Shown here one piece after another: positions 36,993 through 48,200 of a stretch of DNA of 64,000 nucleotides (its first letter is position 1; each line of letters opens with the position of its first letter). The stretch spans positions 15,405,001 to 15,469,000 of the forward strand of contig OX485807.1 of NCBI GenBank assembly GCA_950295325.1, given 5' to 3'. The translations under genes and the position numbers were made by a program. This DNA is from Polytrichum commune (taxonomy: Eukaryota; Streptophyta; Polytrichopsida; Polytrichales; Polytrichaceae). Under the pieces are notes generated by a model. That model had not been told where the DNA came from, searched no databases, and was given only the letters and a program-made list of their open reading frames with translations.

Positions 36993-38457
36993 TTCATCAC
37001 TCTAAATAAGTAGTGTGTCGAGGCGAGCATTGGCTGAAAATATATTGCACCCTCAAGTTCACCACTCAGTTCCCTCTCAAATGAACCACTCATTTATGAT
37101 AAATTTCTCCCTCCATGGTTTTTTTAATAGCAAGCTACGCTTATCATAAAATTTATTTGCAAGTTTCGTTTATTTCAATAACCAATATGATTTACGATCA
37201 TGTAGAAAAATATCACATGAAATCATATTAACCATGGAAAAAAACTCATAAATTATAAACATCTCACAAATTATGCAATAGATGGGCCAAAACATGGTAA
37301 AGTGAACAAAAGTTGCACCATGTCATTTTAGAGGGGCAAGTAGTCGCATTTCTTAGTTATGTATACCTCAAAACAATGATAGATTACTAATAGGGTGGAT
37401 CATGATGTTTTCATATATAATAATGCAAACTACACGGTTTACATCCATAGAAGTAGGTTCTAAATTTCGTGGAATCTACTTTCATGATTGCCAATTTTTG
37501 GAGAGTGATAGTGAAGTAGACCTTAAGAAAATGTATCTTACTTCAAAATTTGTGGTGCGCTAACATACAATATGATCTTGGCAAATACTTCAATTATACA
37601 CACAAATCATTAACAAGTGCTGAAACGAAGTAGGTTTTAGCTCACATCCACCACTTAGTTCAGGATCTACTTCACACTTATCTCCATAACACTAACGAGT
37701 CACGAAAATTGTACTATACTTGGTTCAAGCCCATTGGAGGGATTCATGATCTCGGAATGACATTTTGCATAGAATTGGGCCAACTTCCCTTACTGTATAT
37801 GAAAAATGCGTCAGGGTTCAAGGGCATACTACTTTACTTGTTCACTTTACCATGCTTTGACCCATATGTACAAGATTATTGCACAAATATACATATTTGT
37901 GCATATTTACATGCAAAATGATGAAATCACGTTGTTAATTTGAATCATTATTCTCAAATTTAGATAAGATGACTTAAAAGAGAAATAGTTATCAAAATAT
38001 AGTAGTTGAATTACTACTAATATCTAACTTGTGTTGAAATCAAGACTTTTTTTTTGGGGGGGGGATGATATCCAAACAATTGTTGTCTCATTGATTCAGC
38101 ATCCAATTGGAATGATCTCCACATATAAGATGTTGTTTGGTTTTACCTTCTTCTAGACTAATAAATTGACAAACGTTACACCCTTCAGACCTCTTACTAT
38201 GGGGTGAAAGTTAGTGTGGGTAGAAAACACTATGTTTGGCCCATTATAGTTTACGTGTGGGTCAAAAACTAGGAAAAGCTTATAAATCGATGAACTATAA
38301 GCTATATAATATAAAACGATAAAATGTTAACAATATATCTATGCTTTTCTTATTCAACCCACATGTTTTTGTGCTAGGTGGACAAAGTGTGTGGAAATAA
38401 AACATTCTCTATAATGTTGGATGAAATCTCTATGCCTTGGAGCCTGCAATCTCCCTA
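36993..38457. other. gene-free AT-rich stretch
   Basis: No gene is recognised. A T/G run lies near 38049-38064. Confidence 0.45.
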
Positions 38458-39539
38458 CAGTCTAACCTTGATAATGTCACACCATCCGTTTCACCAAAAA
38501 GAGTGATATAAACAAGGTGTGACATATTTGATAATGTCACATTTTGAAGATTTGTGCATAATGTGATATTATCAAAAAAATAGGTAGAAAATCAAAATAA
38601 AATTACAATGTAAAAAAGAAAATAACAAATACGAGACTTCAATGTTTTTGAATGTAAAATCTAATTCGAAATTGTGAATAACAACAAGAGCACATCATAA
38701 TGTGTCATTGAGATCAGGTAAAGACCTCTCACTAGAGACAAAAAGAAAGCTTCTAATGTCACATTGTTTTGTTGATGTTAAATGTGCAACACCAATTCTA
38801 ATGAGTTTGTCATGGATTTTTTCCATTCCTAACAACTCCAAAGTGTTGAAAATGTCAGAACCTTGGCTAGCCATAAAATTCAAAACATCTTTAGCATATT
38901 TTTGTGCATCGCTTAGATTCACTACTTTAGACTCATCATCACTGCTATCAACAATCAATGGGTCTACTTCCATGGAATCAAGAACTTGTTCGCCATCTTG
39001 CACTAATTGCACAAACTCCTTAGTAGAATATTCCACCTCAAAATCATCTTCACCTTCCATGTTTATGTACTCCACAGGACAAAGCTTTTCTACAAGCTTG
39101 CCTTCGGCATCCAAACCCATATTCAATGCGGCAATGAGATTGCCCAATTCCAAAGTTGCTTCCTCCATTTTGGACTTCATACGTTCATCAAAATTGTTGA
39201 TATCTGCATTCCACTCTGTAGGCAATATGGCGGACTTTCTCCAACAATTTCTAATGGTTCGATCATCTAATTCATGCCATGCCGCCACACACCACAGCAT
39301 AGGGGCGGCGCATGACCCTTTCGGCTACTACAATTTGTCCATCCAACCATCACATACAATCTATCCATACTTGGTATTATCACATTTACACTACGGATTT
39401 TGGAAAAAAATAGTGACATTACCAAGGGTGATAGGGATAATAACGAGGGAGTTTTACACTATGAAAATCGGTTTCAAACTTTTAGGTGACAATATCAAGG
39501 TGTTCTATTAACAAGGGTGGCATTATCAAGGTTAGACTG
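38458..39539 (-). mobile_element. pogo-like transposon, internally deleted
   Basis: The element starts CAGTCTAACCTTGATAATG at 38458 and ends with the exact reverse complement at 39539. A TA lies on each side (38456-38457 and 39540-39541). Further GATAATGTCAC-like motifs repeat inside both ends. Length is 1082 bp. CAGT ends plus TA duplication are the signature of pogo-like Tc1/mariner elements. The gene inside is only the C-terminal third, so the element is non-autonomous. Confidence 0.92.
38695..39300 (-). pseudogene. pogo/Tigger-like DDE_1 transposase, C-terminal remnant
   Basis: The open frame gives 201 residues. The start WCVAAWHELDDRTIRNCWRK is the conserved stretch that follows the DDE_1 catalytic domain in Tigger, jerky and CENP-B-like transposases (pattern: Ala-Trp, then Thr-Ile, then Asn-Cys-Trp/Phe-Arg-Lys). 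After it comes an acidic, poorly conserved tail (EGEDDFEVEY, DSSDDESK). The DNA-binding CENP-B domains and the Asp-Asp-Asp catalytic core are absent, and the 239 bases left upstream inside the element are too short to hold them. The frame has no internal stop, so the deletion is fairly recent or the tail evolves slowly. A domesticated host gene is unlikely, because the frame lies within the intact transposon ends. Confidence 0.85.
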
Positions 39540-39541
39540 TA

Positions 39542-40800
39542 CTTGGAAGTGGTGTTTCTACTCCTTTCTCCAACACTCCCAATCATGGAGGGGAACAATT
39601 CGAGGTCAAATGGGATTTTGGGCTAACAATAACCTAGAACCCAAAATGAGAAAGAATTTCATCTCCGAAGAGATTTTTGGGCATAATCGGTCAAGATTGG
39701 TGTGTATGCTTGACAAATTTCATTTTGACGTCACCTCGTTTCAGTTTTTAATGTGCCAATTGACATGTGGTTTTTCTCTTCACAAGTCACGCTACATGTC
39801 AAATTCTAAATTGTGCTTGTCAATTGACGTGTATTTTTTCTTTTCTAATTGGGGTTTCTTTATCACTTTGAGGTATTTTCTTGAAATTCCTCTAAAATGA
39901 TCGATAATTTTCCAGAGGCCTTGAACTTCAACCGGTTTTTTTCTTCTCAAACTCAACCGGTTCATCCATAAGTAGCAATTGGTTCTCCCGGTTCATTGAA
40001 CAATTTGAGTCCAAAATGGGTTTTTGGTCATTTTATGTGGCTCATGCGTGGCTTGCTTCATCTTTGCCATTGGCTAGTTGGCCTTCCTATCTCAATGCAC
40101 CAACACTAGGTTCAAGGTGAAAATGTGTTCAATCATATTATAGAGATGTCTAAGTTTTATATATATAAAAAGCATTGACCTCAAAACTAGCATGAGAGAC
40201 CCCGAATTAGTGTGCAATGACCCATTTTAGGTGAATTAACCACAAACCTATGGAAGTCGTGTTTTCATTGGACCCCCTCTACTTCAATGAAGTCGATGGG
40301 GCCCACCTCAAAGAGGTGGGTGTCTAACCCTGGACAAGAAATATGGGCCTAAAATGGACACTTTTGTCAAACAATTATCAATTTAGAATAATTTTGTCAT
40401 TTTTCTCTAATTTTCAAAGATTGTGATGGCTTTCCAATCCATTCCCGTTTCGAGGCTTTCTTTCTTTGTCCAAAACTTGGTCTCCGATCTTGTAACCACT
40501 TGGTTAAGTCGACATGCCCCAATGTGGAACACTCTTAGATTGGTCATGCCAATGCTACAAACGTAATGATGTCAACCGTTTTGTTTGGGACCGTGCTTTC
40601 TAATAGTGAAACTATATAATGAGATATGCATGAGAAGTTGCTTTAGTTATGCACAATTTATGTGGACATCTATACGATAAGTTGATTACAACTTGCATTG
40701 ATTTTACAATGATAGCATGAGCCCACCGGCAAAAGAGGCCCTTGAAAGGGGGGAGAGGCTCTCCATTCATTCATGCTTGCTCCGCAATGGAGCCAACTTT
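39542..40800. other. gene-free stretch with repeat relics
   Basis: The words CAATTGACATGTGGTTTTTC and TGTCAATTGACGTG at 39750-39840 recur in complement at 46220-46400. The segment 39840-39960 resembles 15950-16060. No gene is recognised. Confidence 0.45.
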
Positions 40801-40821
40801 TATCTCTACCTATGTGGCGAC

Positions 40822-41576
40822 CACAAGCCTTGGCTTGGTGGTTAGGGCTCATGGCCCCCAATGAGGAGGTTGTGGGTTCTATTCCCCATGCCGGCGTGGT
40901 GCTCACCACCTTAGTCCACCCAACTATGGTGGGGGGTCCTTGGACTTTGTTGTATGGGTACCTCAAAGCCCTTTGGGGGGAAACCATGTCCGGTATCTTC
41001 AAGGCACTAGTGGCTAGCTAGGAACTTGTATAAGGTAGGGGTGGCTATTTCCGTCCAAATTTCAGATGTGCCTAGTTGGGATGCTGAAACTATTTTTTTA
41101 TAAATTTTGAGCGCTCCGCAAAGTTGGTGCAAGAGCAACTATGAAAAAATCAAAAATTTCCGGCATGTTTATGATTTCCTACAAATTTTTAAAGGAAACC
41201 TTGTAGAGTGACCAACACTCGCACATAGGGTACGTGGTATATCCACTGGGTGGATTTCTAAAACCGACCGCTGGCAGCCAATGAAACGCTAGCAGCGCTG
41301 TGAACGGTCAAAGCACCTTGATAGGTGCTTTTGTAAACCCAGGTAAAAGCACCTTAAAAGATGCTTCCGACATAGGGGTCAACTTTAGGACCCGCACGGA
41401 AATTGCCACCCCTACCTTAGTGTGTCACTATAGTGTCCATCCTCGAAAGGGGAGAGTAGTATTGCCCCAATGTCCCTTTGTCCGGTGGGCATCAGGTCAT
41501 TGACATTACGAACGGACACTTTATTCACGCCGGCCCCTCGCAAAAAGGGGCCGGAGTTTCTATCTATCTATCTATC
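40822..41576 (+). mobile_element. tRNA-derived SINE split by a MITE
   Basis: A 21-bp direct repeat (TATCTCTACC...GTGGCGAC) lies at 40801-40821 and 41577-41597 and marks the target duplication. Just inside the left copy are a Pol III A box (TGGCTTGGTGG, 40831) and B box (GGTTCTATTCC, 40875), each one base off consensus and 44 bp apart. The 3' end is a (TATC)n tail. Removing the 383-bp MITE at 41034-41416 leaves about 370 bp, a normal SINE length. Long variable duplications and simple-repeat tails are typical of LINE-mobilised SINEs. Confidence 0.8.
41034..41416. mobile_element. MITE inside the SINE
   Basis: The ends are GGTAGGGGTGGCTATTTCCG and, in reverse complement, GGTAGGGGTGGCAATTTCCG: 21-bp inverted ends with one mismatch. 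The flanks read TAA at the left and TTA at the right, so a target duplication is not proved. No coding capacity. Confidence 0.8.
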
Positions 41577-41597
41577 TATCTCTACCTATGTGGCGAC

Positions 41598-42299
41598 AAC
41601 ACACAATTTTCAAACCTCGTGACCATCACAATGCATAACATTATTCAGCTACTATCAGCTGTTCCATTCTAATAACTTCGCTACACTGCTTCACCCAAGT
41701 TTTTCAACTTAAATATACCAGGGCATTGCTCTACTGTGCGAATAAACGTAGTATACTTCCAAATAGAATTCGGCTTGTTCCTGGCCCCACCCAACGTGCA
41801 GACTCACCTGAATAATGTTATGTGTTTTTCGTGGTGATACAATCACTTTGTTATTATACAACATCAGGTAATGCACTTAATTGCAGATTGGCAACTCAGA
41901 AAGAAAAAAAAAAACCATCAGTGTTCTTACATTAACATGCGACGTCCGTTCAACGCCTCCTTCCCATGCCTACATGCACAGTGTGGGGGTGGCTTAGTGC
42001 CTATGTTCATAGGTAGACTATAGTAACTGATCATAAGTTGGGTCATAATTACTAGGTTGAAATGCAATATGTGGCAATGTTGTGGAATGTGTGGGACTTG
42101 CTTTTGACTTGATAACTTGTGATGAAAATTGTAAGGGCAAGAATGAGTTAAAAATGAAATCCCAACAACCGTTGATCTAAAGCTTGAGTCAAGTAGAGAC
42201 TTTTATGATGCAAAAATGAACTTAGTTTTTAGGAGGAGAGCAACTCAAGCTCAGTACTACACTTGTTCGTCATGCTACTTGGGGTTACCAATTGGAGTT
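41598..42299. other. gene-free stretch
   Basis: No gene or element recognised. Confidence 0.4.
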
Positions 42300-42547
42300 C
42301 TTGGGGGTTCACTGGCGAAAATTGTAGAACAACGTGCGATAAAAAATAGGGTCCAATATATTCATTGTAGATAAAAAATAATGAAACATGTTTACATATA
42401 AAATACCATCACATATAATATTTTCAGGATTTCTATATGTAAAATACCATCACCTTATAATCTTTTCTACAAGGTAAATAACCCCCCCAATAAATAAATC
42501 CTGAACGCATGTGTATGCAAAATATAAGAGGGAGTGAACCCGCCGAG
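42300..42547 (+). mobile_element. CTCG MITE with TTGGAGTT duplication
   Basis: It runs from CTTGGGGGTTCACTGGCGAA to GGGAGTGAACCCGCCGAG, 248 bp. The perfect 8-bp duplication TTGGAGTT lies at 42292-42299 and 42548-42555. It shares ACAACGTGCGA, AATATATTCATTGTAGATAA, TAAAATACCATCAC and TATGCAAAATATAAGAGGG with the copy at 57695. Confidence 0.9.
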
Positions 42548-42555
42548 TTGGAGTT

Positions 42556-43259
42556 ACCCTTTGTTATGATATTTTAATCGAAATTATCAAATTTTAAAAC
42601 ATGTAAAAACACGTAGCTAGTATGCACATCAAACCATCATCTTTGATGGACCGAATGATAATTTTTTATTTCAATAAAAAAAAATGGTGCTCACACTCTA
42701 TACACATGATCATACATATTCTTCTATGCATTCCAAACTACATTATACGACATCATAAGATGCACATATTCATAGACCATCCAACGAAGCTATTGTCATC
42801 TCCAATACATCAAGTTTTTTCTTAAGCCATCGCTTTGAAACTGCTTACACGAAACTCACAACCTTATACAAAATGTCCAACCGTATGGAATGCGTTCTTC
42901 GATTTTGTGTCAACAATTTTTTTCTTTCTTCACAATGTCTCATTCAAAGCAAGCTCGCAAAATCCTCATTACGTTATAACCAATCTTCGAAAACACATCA
43001 AAACTATATGGTTAATGCTAAGGTATGTGAGTGTGATTTGGTCCATTTCCCATGTCCCCCAACTCTTACCAATTAGATTCCCACAATCAGTCTCCTTTTG
43101 CATTAGCTTATCCACAATGAAACGTCTGCAAAAACCAGATTGAAAATCGGACCGGACCAGACCTCCCTTGGTTTAGTTATGGTTATCAAAAGTGCATGCT
43201 TGTTGATTTCTTAACTGGATACACAAGTCCTCCCAATTATACTCACTGTTGAGTGTACA
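42556..43259. other. gene-free stretch
   Basis: No gene recognised. The frames at 42622-43143 are short and lack motifs. Confidence 0.4.
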
Positions 43260-43980
43260 CACTACTAGGAAAGGGGGTCCATTTGCACACCACAAGGACA
43301 GTAAAATCAACACTTTTTTGCAACCAAGACACATGTCACGAAGGTTGCAGCCACTGTGGACACCATGCCATCCTGGAACAATCCTATTATCTAACACAGA
43401 CGGGATGTCAGAACCATGTCGTGATTTTAGCAAGTAATTAGCAAAGTAGGTATCAGTATATCAAGATGTAATCCAACTTCTTTTAAACACGTGTCTTTAT
43501 GATGTTCGCTCTTTGATTCCCACCGAACCACATACCAATCAAACTTCGGGTCTAATTAAAAAAACGAGCCACTTAATTAATAACCATCTACGTTAGAGGC
43601 CGATCGATCCTCGCACTAGAAGGAAAGAGGGTCCTTTCCCACACAAAAAGAACACTAATCTAACACTTTTAAGTGAGCAGCACACATGTTGTTGTATCTG
43701 CAGCCATATGTCGAAAAGGTGTCATCTTGGAACTGTCCTATTTTTCCCAAATGAGTGTCAGAAATGTGTCGTGGTTTAAGGCCTTTGACTGCGACTGCAA
43801 GTAATTAGCAAAGCAGGTATCAGTATATCAAGATGTAATCCAACTTCTTTTAAACACGTGTCTTCGTGATGTTCGCTCTTTGATTCCCACCGAACCACAT
43901 ACCAATCAAACTTCGGGTCCATTTAAAAAAAACGAGCCACTTAATTAATAGCCATCTACGTTAGAGGCCGATCCATCCTT
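43260..43980 (-). repeat. two tandem units, each with an H-repeat half
   Basis: Unit 1 (43260-43613) starts CACTACTAGGAAAG and unit 2 (43614-43980) starts CACTAGAAGGAAAG. The second halves (about 43435-43613 and 43797-43977) are nearly identical and contain the H-repeat words CTTCTTTTAAACACGTGTCTT and ACCACATACCAATCAAACTT (minus orientation). The first halves align only loosely. The CACTA-like starts suggest a transposon terminus was part of the duplicated unit. Confidence 0.8.
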
Positions 43981-45381
43981 GAGGGCCCGGGCCGCAAAAG
44001 CGGTGCGAAACTTTCCCTAATAATTCCGAGTGGCAATTTTGTCATCAATCTCAAGGAGCATGTGCTTTGACTCTCAATTCTTAGATTCACAAGTCAGCCT
44101 CACAAATGAGGAAGAAGAAGAAGAAGAAGAAGGTCTTGTGCTTTTTGACTCGAGATTTGTGCTTGGTTAAAACTTATACATAGTATACTTAATTATTTGA
44201 ACTAGTAGGCGAGAGTTAGTGTACGTACCCAATAGTCCGCCGCCACGTGTCGTGACCTTTTTAACATGTACGGACTTCGATCCAATTAAACAAAAAAATT
44301 TAATAATTTTTAAAAACGTTCCGAGTCTCGGCTTGAAATTCCAAGATCCCATCTGCATGAAGAATGGACGTTTGTGCATGCAGTCTATAAGCCAACTACG
44401 AGCCTAGTATACTTTTGTAATAAAAAACTAACATGCTCTAATCCTTTATATAGAGTACGACGTTATGTAACTTGTTGCAATGAAGTTGGAAATTGCGACG
44501 AAGTTCTCCTCCATTTCCACGTGTTCCCTACTTTCTACTTTGCACGTACTAACCTTCCCTTTCTCATGCACGGAGCTCTCCTCCATGTAAAATAAATACA
44601 TGTATAAATAATATTATAAGTAAGTAAGCAAGTAAATAAAATAAATATGTGAGGGAAGGTCATAGGCACACCGAACGCATAGTCATAATTAGTGTGTATT
44701 ACCATTTGGATTTACATGTTATTCTAGTTGTTTACTGCGATTAGTATCAAATTCTTGAACTCAAACAAGACAAACAATTACACTAATTGTTCCAATTAGT
44801 GTGTGTTACTATTCGTAGTTACGTAGTGCTATAACTGTTTAACGAGAATGTAATATTATATCCAGCAAAGTCATTCATATTTTTATAATATCCAAACAAC
44901 CTTTTGAACTTTCGTTTGTAACTTCAAATGATAAACCCACACTAATAGGAGTAATCGGTGTACCGTGATGTGAGCATTTTGAGGTTGAGAGTCATAGGGA
45001 GCTTCGTTGAACTTATTCCCATTTGTGTGAAATTACTAAAACTTCATAGTTCCTTCGATCATCCAAACATGAAAGTTGTAAGTTACGTGGTTTTAAGTGC
45101 CACTTCACCAAACTTTGTAAATGTGTGGACAAATTTCGCCGATTGCTTGCCTATCTATATTCAATAAGTTTGTAAACGAAGCTTCCTAATTTGCATCGGA
45201 ATGCGAGCGCGAGTAAATTTATGATATTTTTGGAGTGCATCCAATACAAGTTCGTAGCAATTGCATTGGGCCACCGATAACGTAGATTTTTACACTTGTG
45301 TGGGCCACCTTGGATTTTTAAGCCCTAGATGCCTATAAAGGGCGTTTTTTTTGGGTCCATGGTTCGAATGTCTTCCGGATC
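43981..45381. other. gene-free stretch
   Basis: A (GAA)n tract lies at 44107-44132. Two diverged elements with AATTAGTGTGTRTTACYATT ends lie between about 44685 and 44950. No gene recognised. Confidence 0.45.
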
Positions 45382-45778
45382 TACACTAAATATGATATGT
45401 AGTGTTTGATTATATTTAATGTTATTACCAACCTACCCTACTCACCATTAATTTTCAATTTCTTGACAATTAGTGTTAGAGCTGCTACCTTCCCTATTTC
45501 CACCTCTCTTCCTGTGAAGCATGGATTTCACTGGACTTGCGATTTTAGGGATGGCGCCCACCTTCTTGCTCGTTGATCTCTCATTTGCCGAAGTCGATGA
45601 CATTTCTTTTTCATATCTTACTAACACTAAATTCAAACATATACCTTCCACATATTACCAGAGTTGACATTTAGTGTTTGAGTTTACATTTATTGTTACT
45701 TACTTTCATAGGGTTATTGACGTTTAGTGTATGCATTCACATTTAGTGTATCAAACACTAAACATCCTTTTTCGTGCA
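45382..45778 (-). mobile_element. Pal-A MITE with coding-like core
   Basis: The left end TACACTAAATATGATATGTA is good; the right end (CACTAAACATCCTTTTTCGT) is degraded. The core holds a minus-strand frame of 67 codons (45448-45651) containing MSSTSANERSTSKK and PKIASPVKSMLHRKRGG. The same block at 16714-16830 has a one-base frame change and mostly amino-acid-changing differences. It therefore looks like a captured fragment and not a maintained gene. Confidence 0.75.
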
Positions 45779-45808
45779 ATTTGTACCCAATTTAATTTTT
45801 GAATGTAC

Positions 45809-46029
45809 TACGTCATTTATGATATTAAGTGTCACATACTACTTGAAATCACGCGGTCCTCTAACTTCTTACGATAGATTCCATTACTTATCAACAAAGA
45901 TTGAATAGGTTGCATGGACAATATACAACATAAATGACCTTACTTGGTGGAAACTTACATTCTTAGTAAGAAGTTAGAGCAATGTGTGAACTCCAAATAG
46001 TAAGTAACACTAAATACCGTAATTGGTGT
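45809..46029. mobile_element. Pal-B MITE, diverged
   Basis: GATATTAAGTGTCACATACTAC at the left and CCAAATAGTAAGTAACACTAA at the right are the Pal-B subterminal words. It lies 30 bp from the preceding Pal-A copy. Confidence 0.7.
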
Positions 46030-46759
46030 AGTACATTCAAAAATCATTTTAACCATACGGACTGTTTAATGATGTTGACAATCTCGTTTGCAATGATTCT
46101 CAAGGAGCCCTTGAAAATATTACTTTATAGCAAACCTTAAAAATAACGCTTCACCTCAATGTGTATTTTCGACAAAGTTTTTGCAAGTTTTTGACATTTG
46201 ACATGCAAAAAGTTGCACCCAAAAAATTTGCGTGTCAATTGACACACACAATTCATAATTTGAAACGTCGTGCGACTTGTGAAGAAGAAAAAACCACATG
46301 TCAATTGACACGTTAGAAATGGAGATGACATGTATTATTGGACATGTGAAGTTGAGGTGACATTTTAAAAGAAGAAAATTGTAGATGTCAATTGACATTC
46401 ACTTTTGTTTTTGAAAACGTCATGTGACACTTTGGATTTGAAGTTGAACGTTCAAATGAATTTTGTCAAACATACGGAGCTAGGATTTTGACCTTAGGGG
46501 GGGGGGGGGGGGCTAACCTTAGAATATGGAAATATCCAATGTATATTTTATTTTCAAATTCCAACACGTGGTCGAATTTGATTATTTATTAAGAGATTTG
46601 TACTCATTGAGTTGACATTCCCATAAAAAAACGATAATGTCATTAATATCCAAAGCTTTGGCAATGGTCTATTTGATATAGATGATCATCAGATCAACCA
46701 TCCAATCATTGCCAACAGACATTGCCAATAATAAGCAGATGCCAGAATTTCCTTCTATG
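46030..46759. other. gene-free stretch with TGTCAATTGACA palindromes
   Basis: TGTCAATTGACA or close versions occur at about 46234, 46300 and 46387. Related words occur near 39750-39840. A G run of about 14 lies at 46497-46511. No gene. Confidence 0.5.
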
Positions 46760-47030
46760 CACTTGTAGAAAACATTGCAAAAAAAGAACTGCAATTGTGT
46801 CCCATTGCAGTTCATTTGACCAGCCTATTCTGCAGTCGCTAAACGACTGCAAATTTTATTTGGTTTTACCAACTTTTTTTTTTGGAATATGGGTGCTTGT
46901 AATATACCGTTGGAAAGGTTTTGAAAACATCTTTCCAACGGCGTATTACACACCCCGAAATGTTCAACATTATAGTCGCAAAATGAAAAAGAAAAATATG
47001 TAGTCGTTTTGGCACAATTTTCTACTAGTG
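46760..47030. mobile_element. CACTA MITE with ATG duplication
   Basis: It runs from CACTTGTAGAAAACATTGC to TTTTCTACTAGTG. The 3-bp duplication ATG lies at 46757-46759 and 47031-47033. CACTA ends and a 3-bp duplication define En/Spm-type elements. The middle holds an imperfect form of the hairpin seen at 36371. It is 271 bp with no frame, so it depends on a transposase elsewhere. Confidence 0.9.
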
Positions 47031-47569
47031 ATGTCAGGGGGGGCTGAGCCCCCCCTAGCCCCACCTGTGCATCACCCCTTAGGTCCTTGTAGGAATTTAG
47101 GGGCCAAGAAATTACATCAAAGTGTATCATGTTCTTTGCAACAACTTCAAAATAGGTTTAAAACTTTTGATATTTTATGCTCTATACGGTACTACCATAC
47201 TATTATTCATCATATATATACTTCATACTATATATATATGTAATAATAATATAGGGAGTTTATGTATGCATTGTTTATTCATAGTTATTGTTTGTGGAAT
47301 GCCTTGGTTGTCAACCAGAGTATAGCACATGCGAATATTCCAAATTATATTCCTTTCTTCTTTTGGTTGTGGTATTCAAATGGCTTCAGGTGAAAGGAGC
47401 TTCTAAGAGATATATTCTAAGAAGATTTAAGATTAAATAGATTTGTGTTCATTATGTCCACTACAAGTTTCACGGGTCGTTGCCACTGGTTCTTTGTTGC
47501 TACTACTTTACTTCAAGGGGAAGTTGGGCACAAATTAAAATTATTTGATTGTTGCATGATAATTTTATG
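47031..47569. other. gene-free stretch with a GC hairpin
   Basis: Positions 47037-47056 read GGGGGGGC, a short loop, then GCCCCCCC, a strong local hairpin next to the CACTA element. The rest is AT-rich with no gene. Confidence 0.6.
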
Positions 47570-48200
47570 TTGGTAAACATTTGCCTAATTAACCAACAAT
47601 TAGAAATCAAAGTGTCTAAATCATGAACACATTGATGCATTCCAAATTTAAGCATGCATACATACATACATACACATATATATCATTTCTTTTTTCCTTC
47701 CCCCAAATTAGAGTGTCATTCAACGTTCCTCAAAAAATAGCTAAAGTTTGGTGTAGGTGGCCTGCAAAAGGCAATCTCACTCAGTGTGAGCATCTACTTT
47801 AAGAAATGACCATTTGTTTCTAAAGGTGTGTGGCACAAAGTAAATTGAGGTCGCCATGTTGTGACTTGGCCATGTTGTGTCATGACATGATTTGGTTAAG
47901 TTTTTCTAGAGATGTATGGTTCTCATGAATCCTTCATTTGACCATGTTAGTGGTTGACCTTGATACGGCCATCTTGTGGGTCTTATTTGGGGATTGGCAT
48001 GTGTGTGACTTGCCATCTGGTTAAGCATGGCTAAATCTTGAAACTTTTACGAATCTATATCTATACAAGTGACAGGTCATAAGAGGGGAAAGGTTGCCTA
48101 GTTATGAAATAAATCAATACATGCATGTCAGAGGAGTAATAAATTGCATCCTAATCAAGGTCGGACCTCCTTGGTGCACACTTATATTAACTTCCAACAA
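47570..48200 (-). repeat. dispersed repeat, copy without the MITE
   Basis: This is the reverse-complement partner of 29620-30560. Near 48017-48025 the sequence runs through the place where the Pal-A element sits in the other copy. Confidence 0.8.

Noticed and set aside
38702-39511. 269-codon plus-strand frame
   Set aside because: It is the shadow of the minus-strand pogo-like transposase remnant, which has the recognisable motifs.
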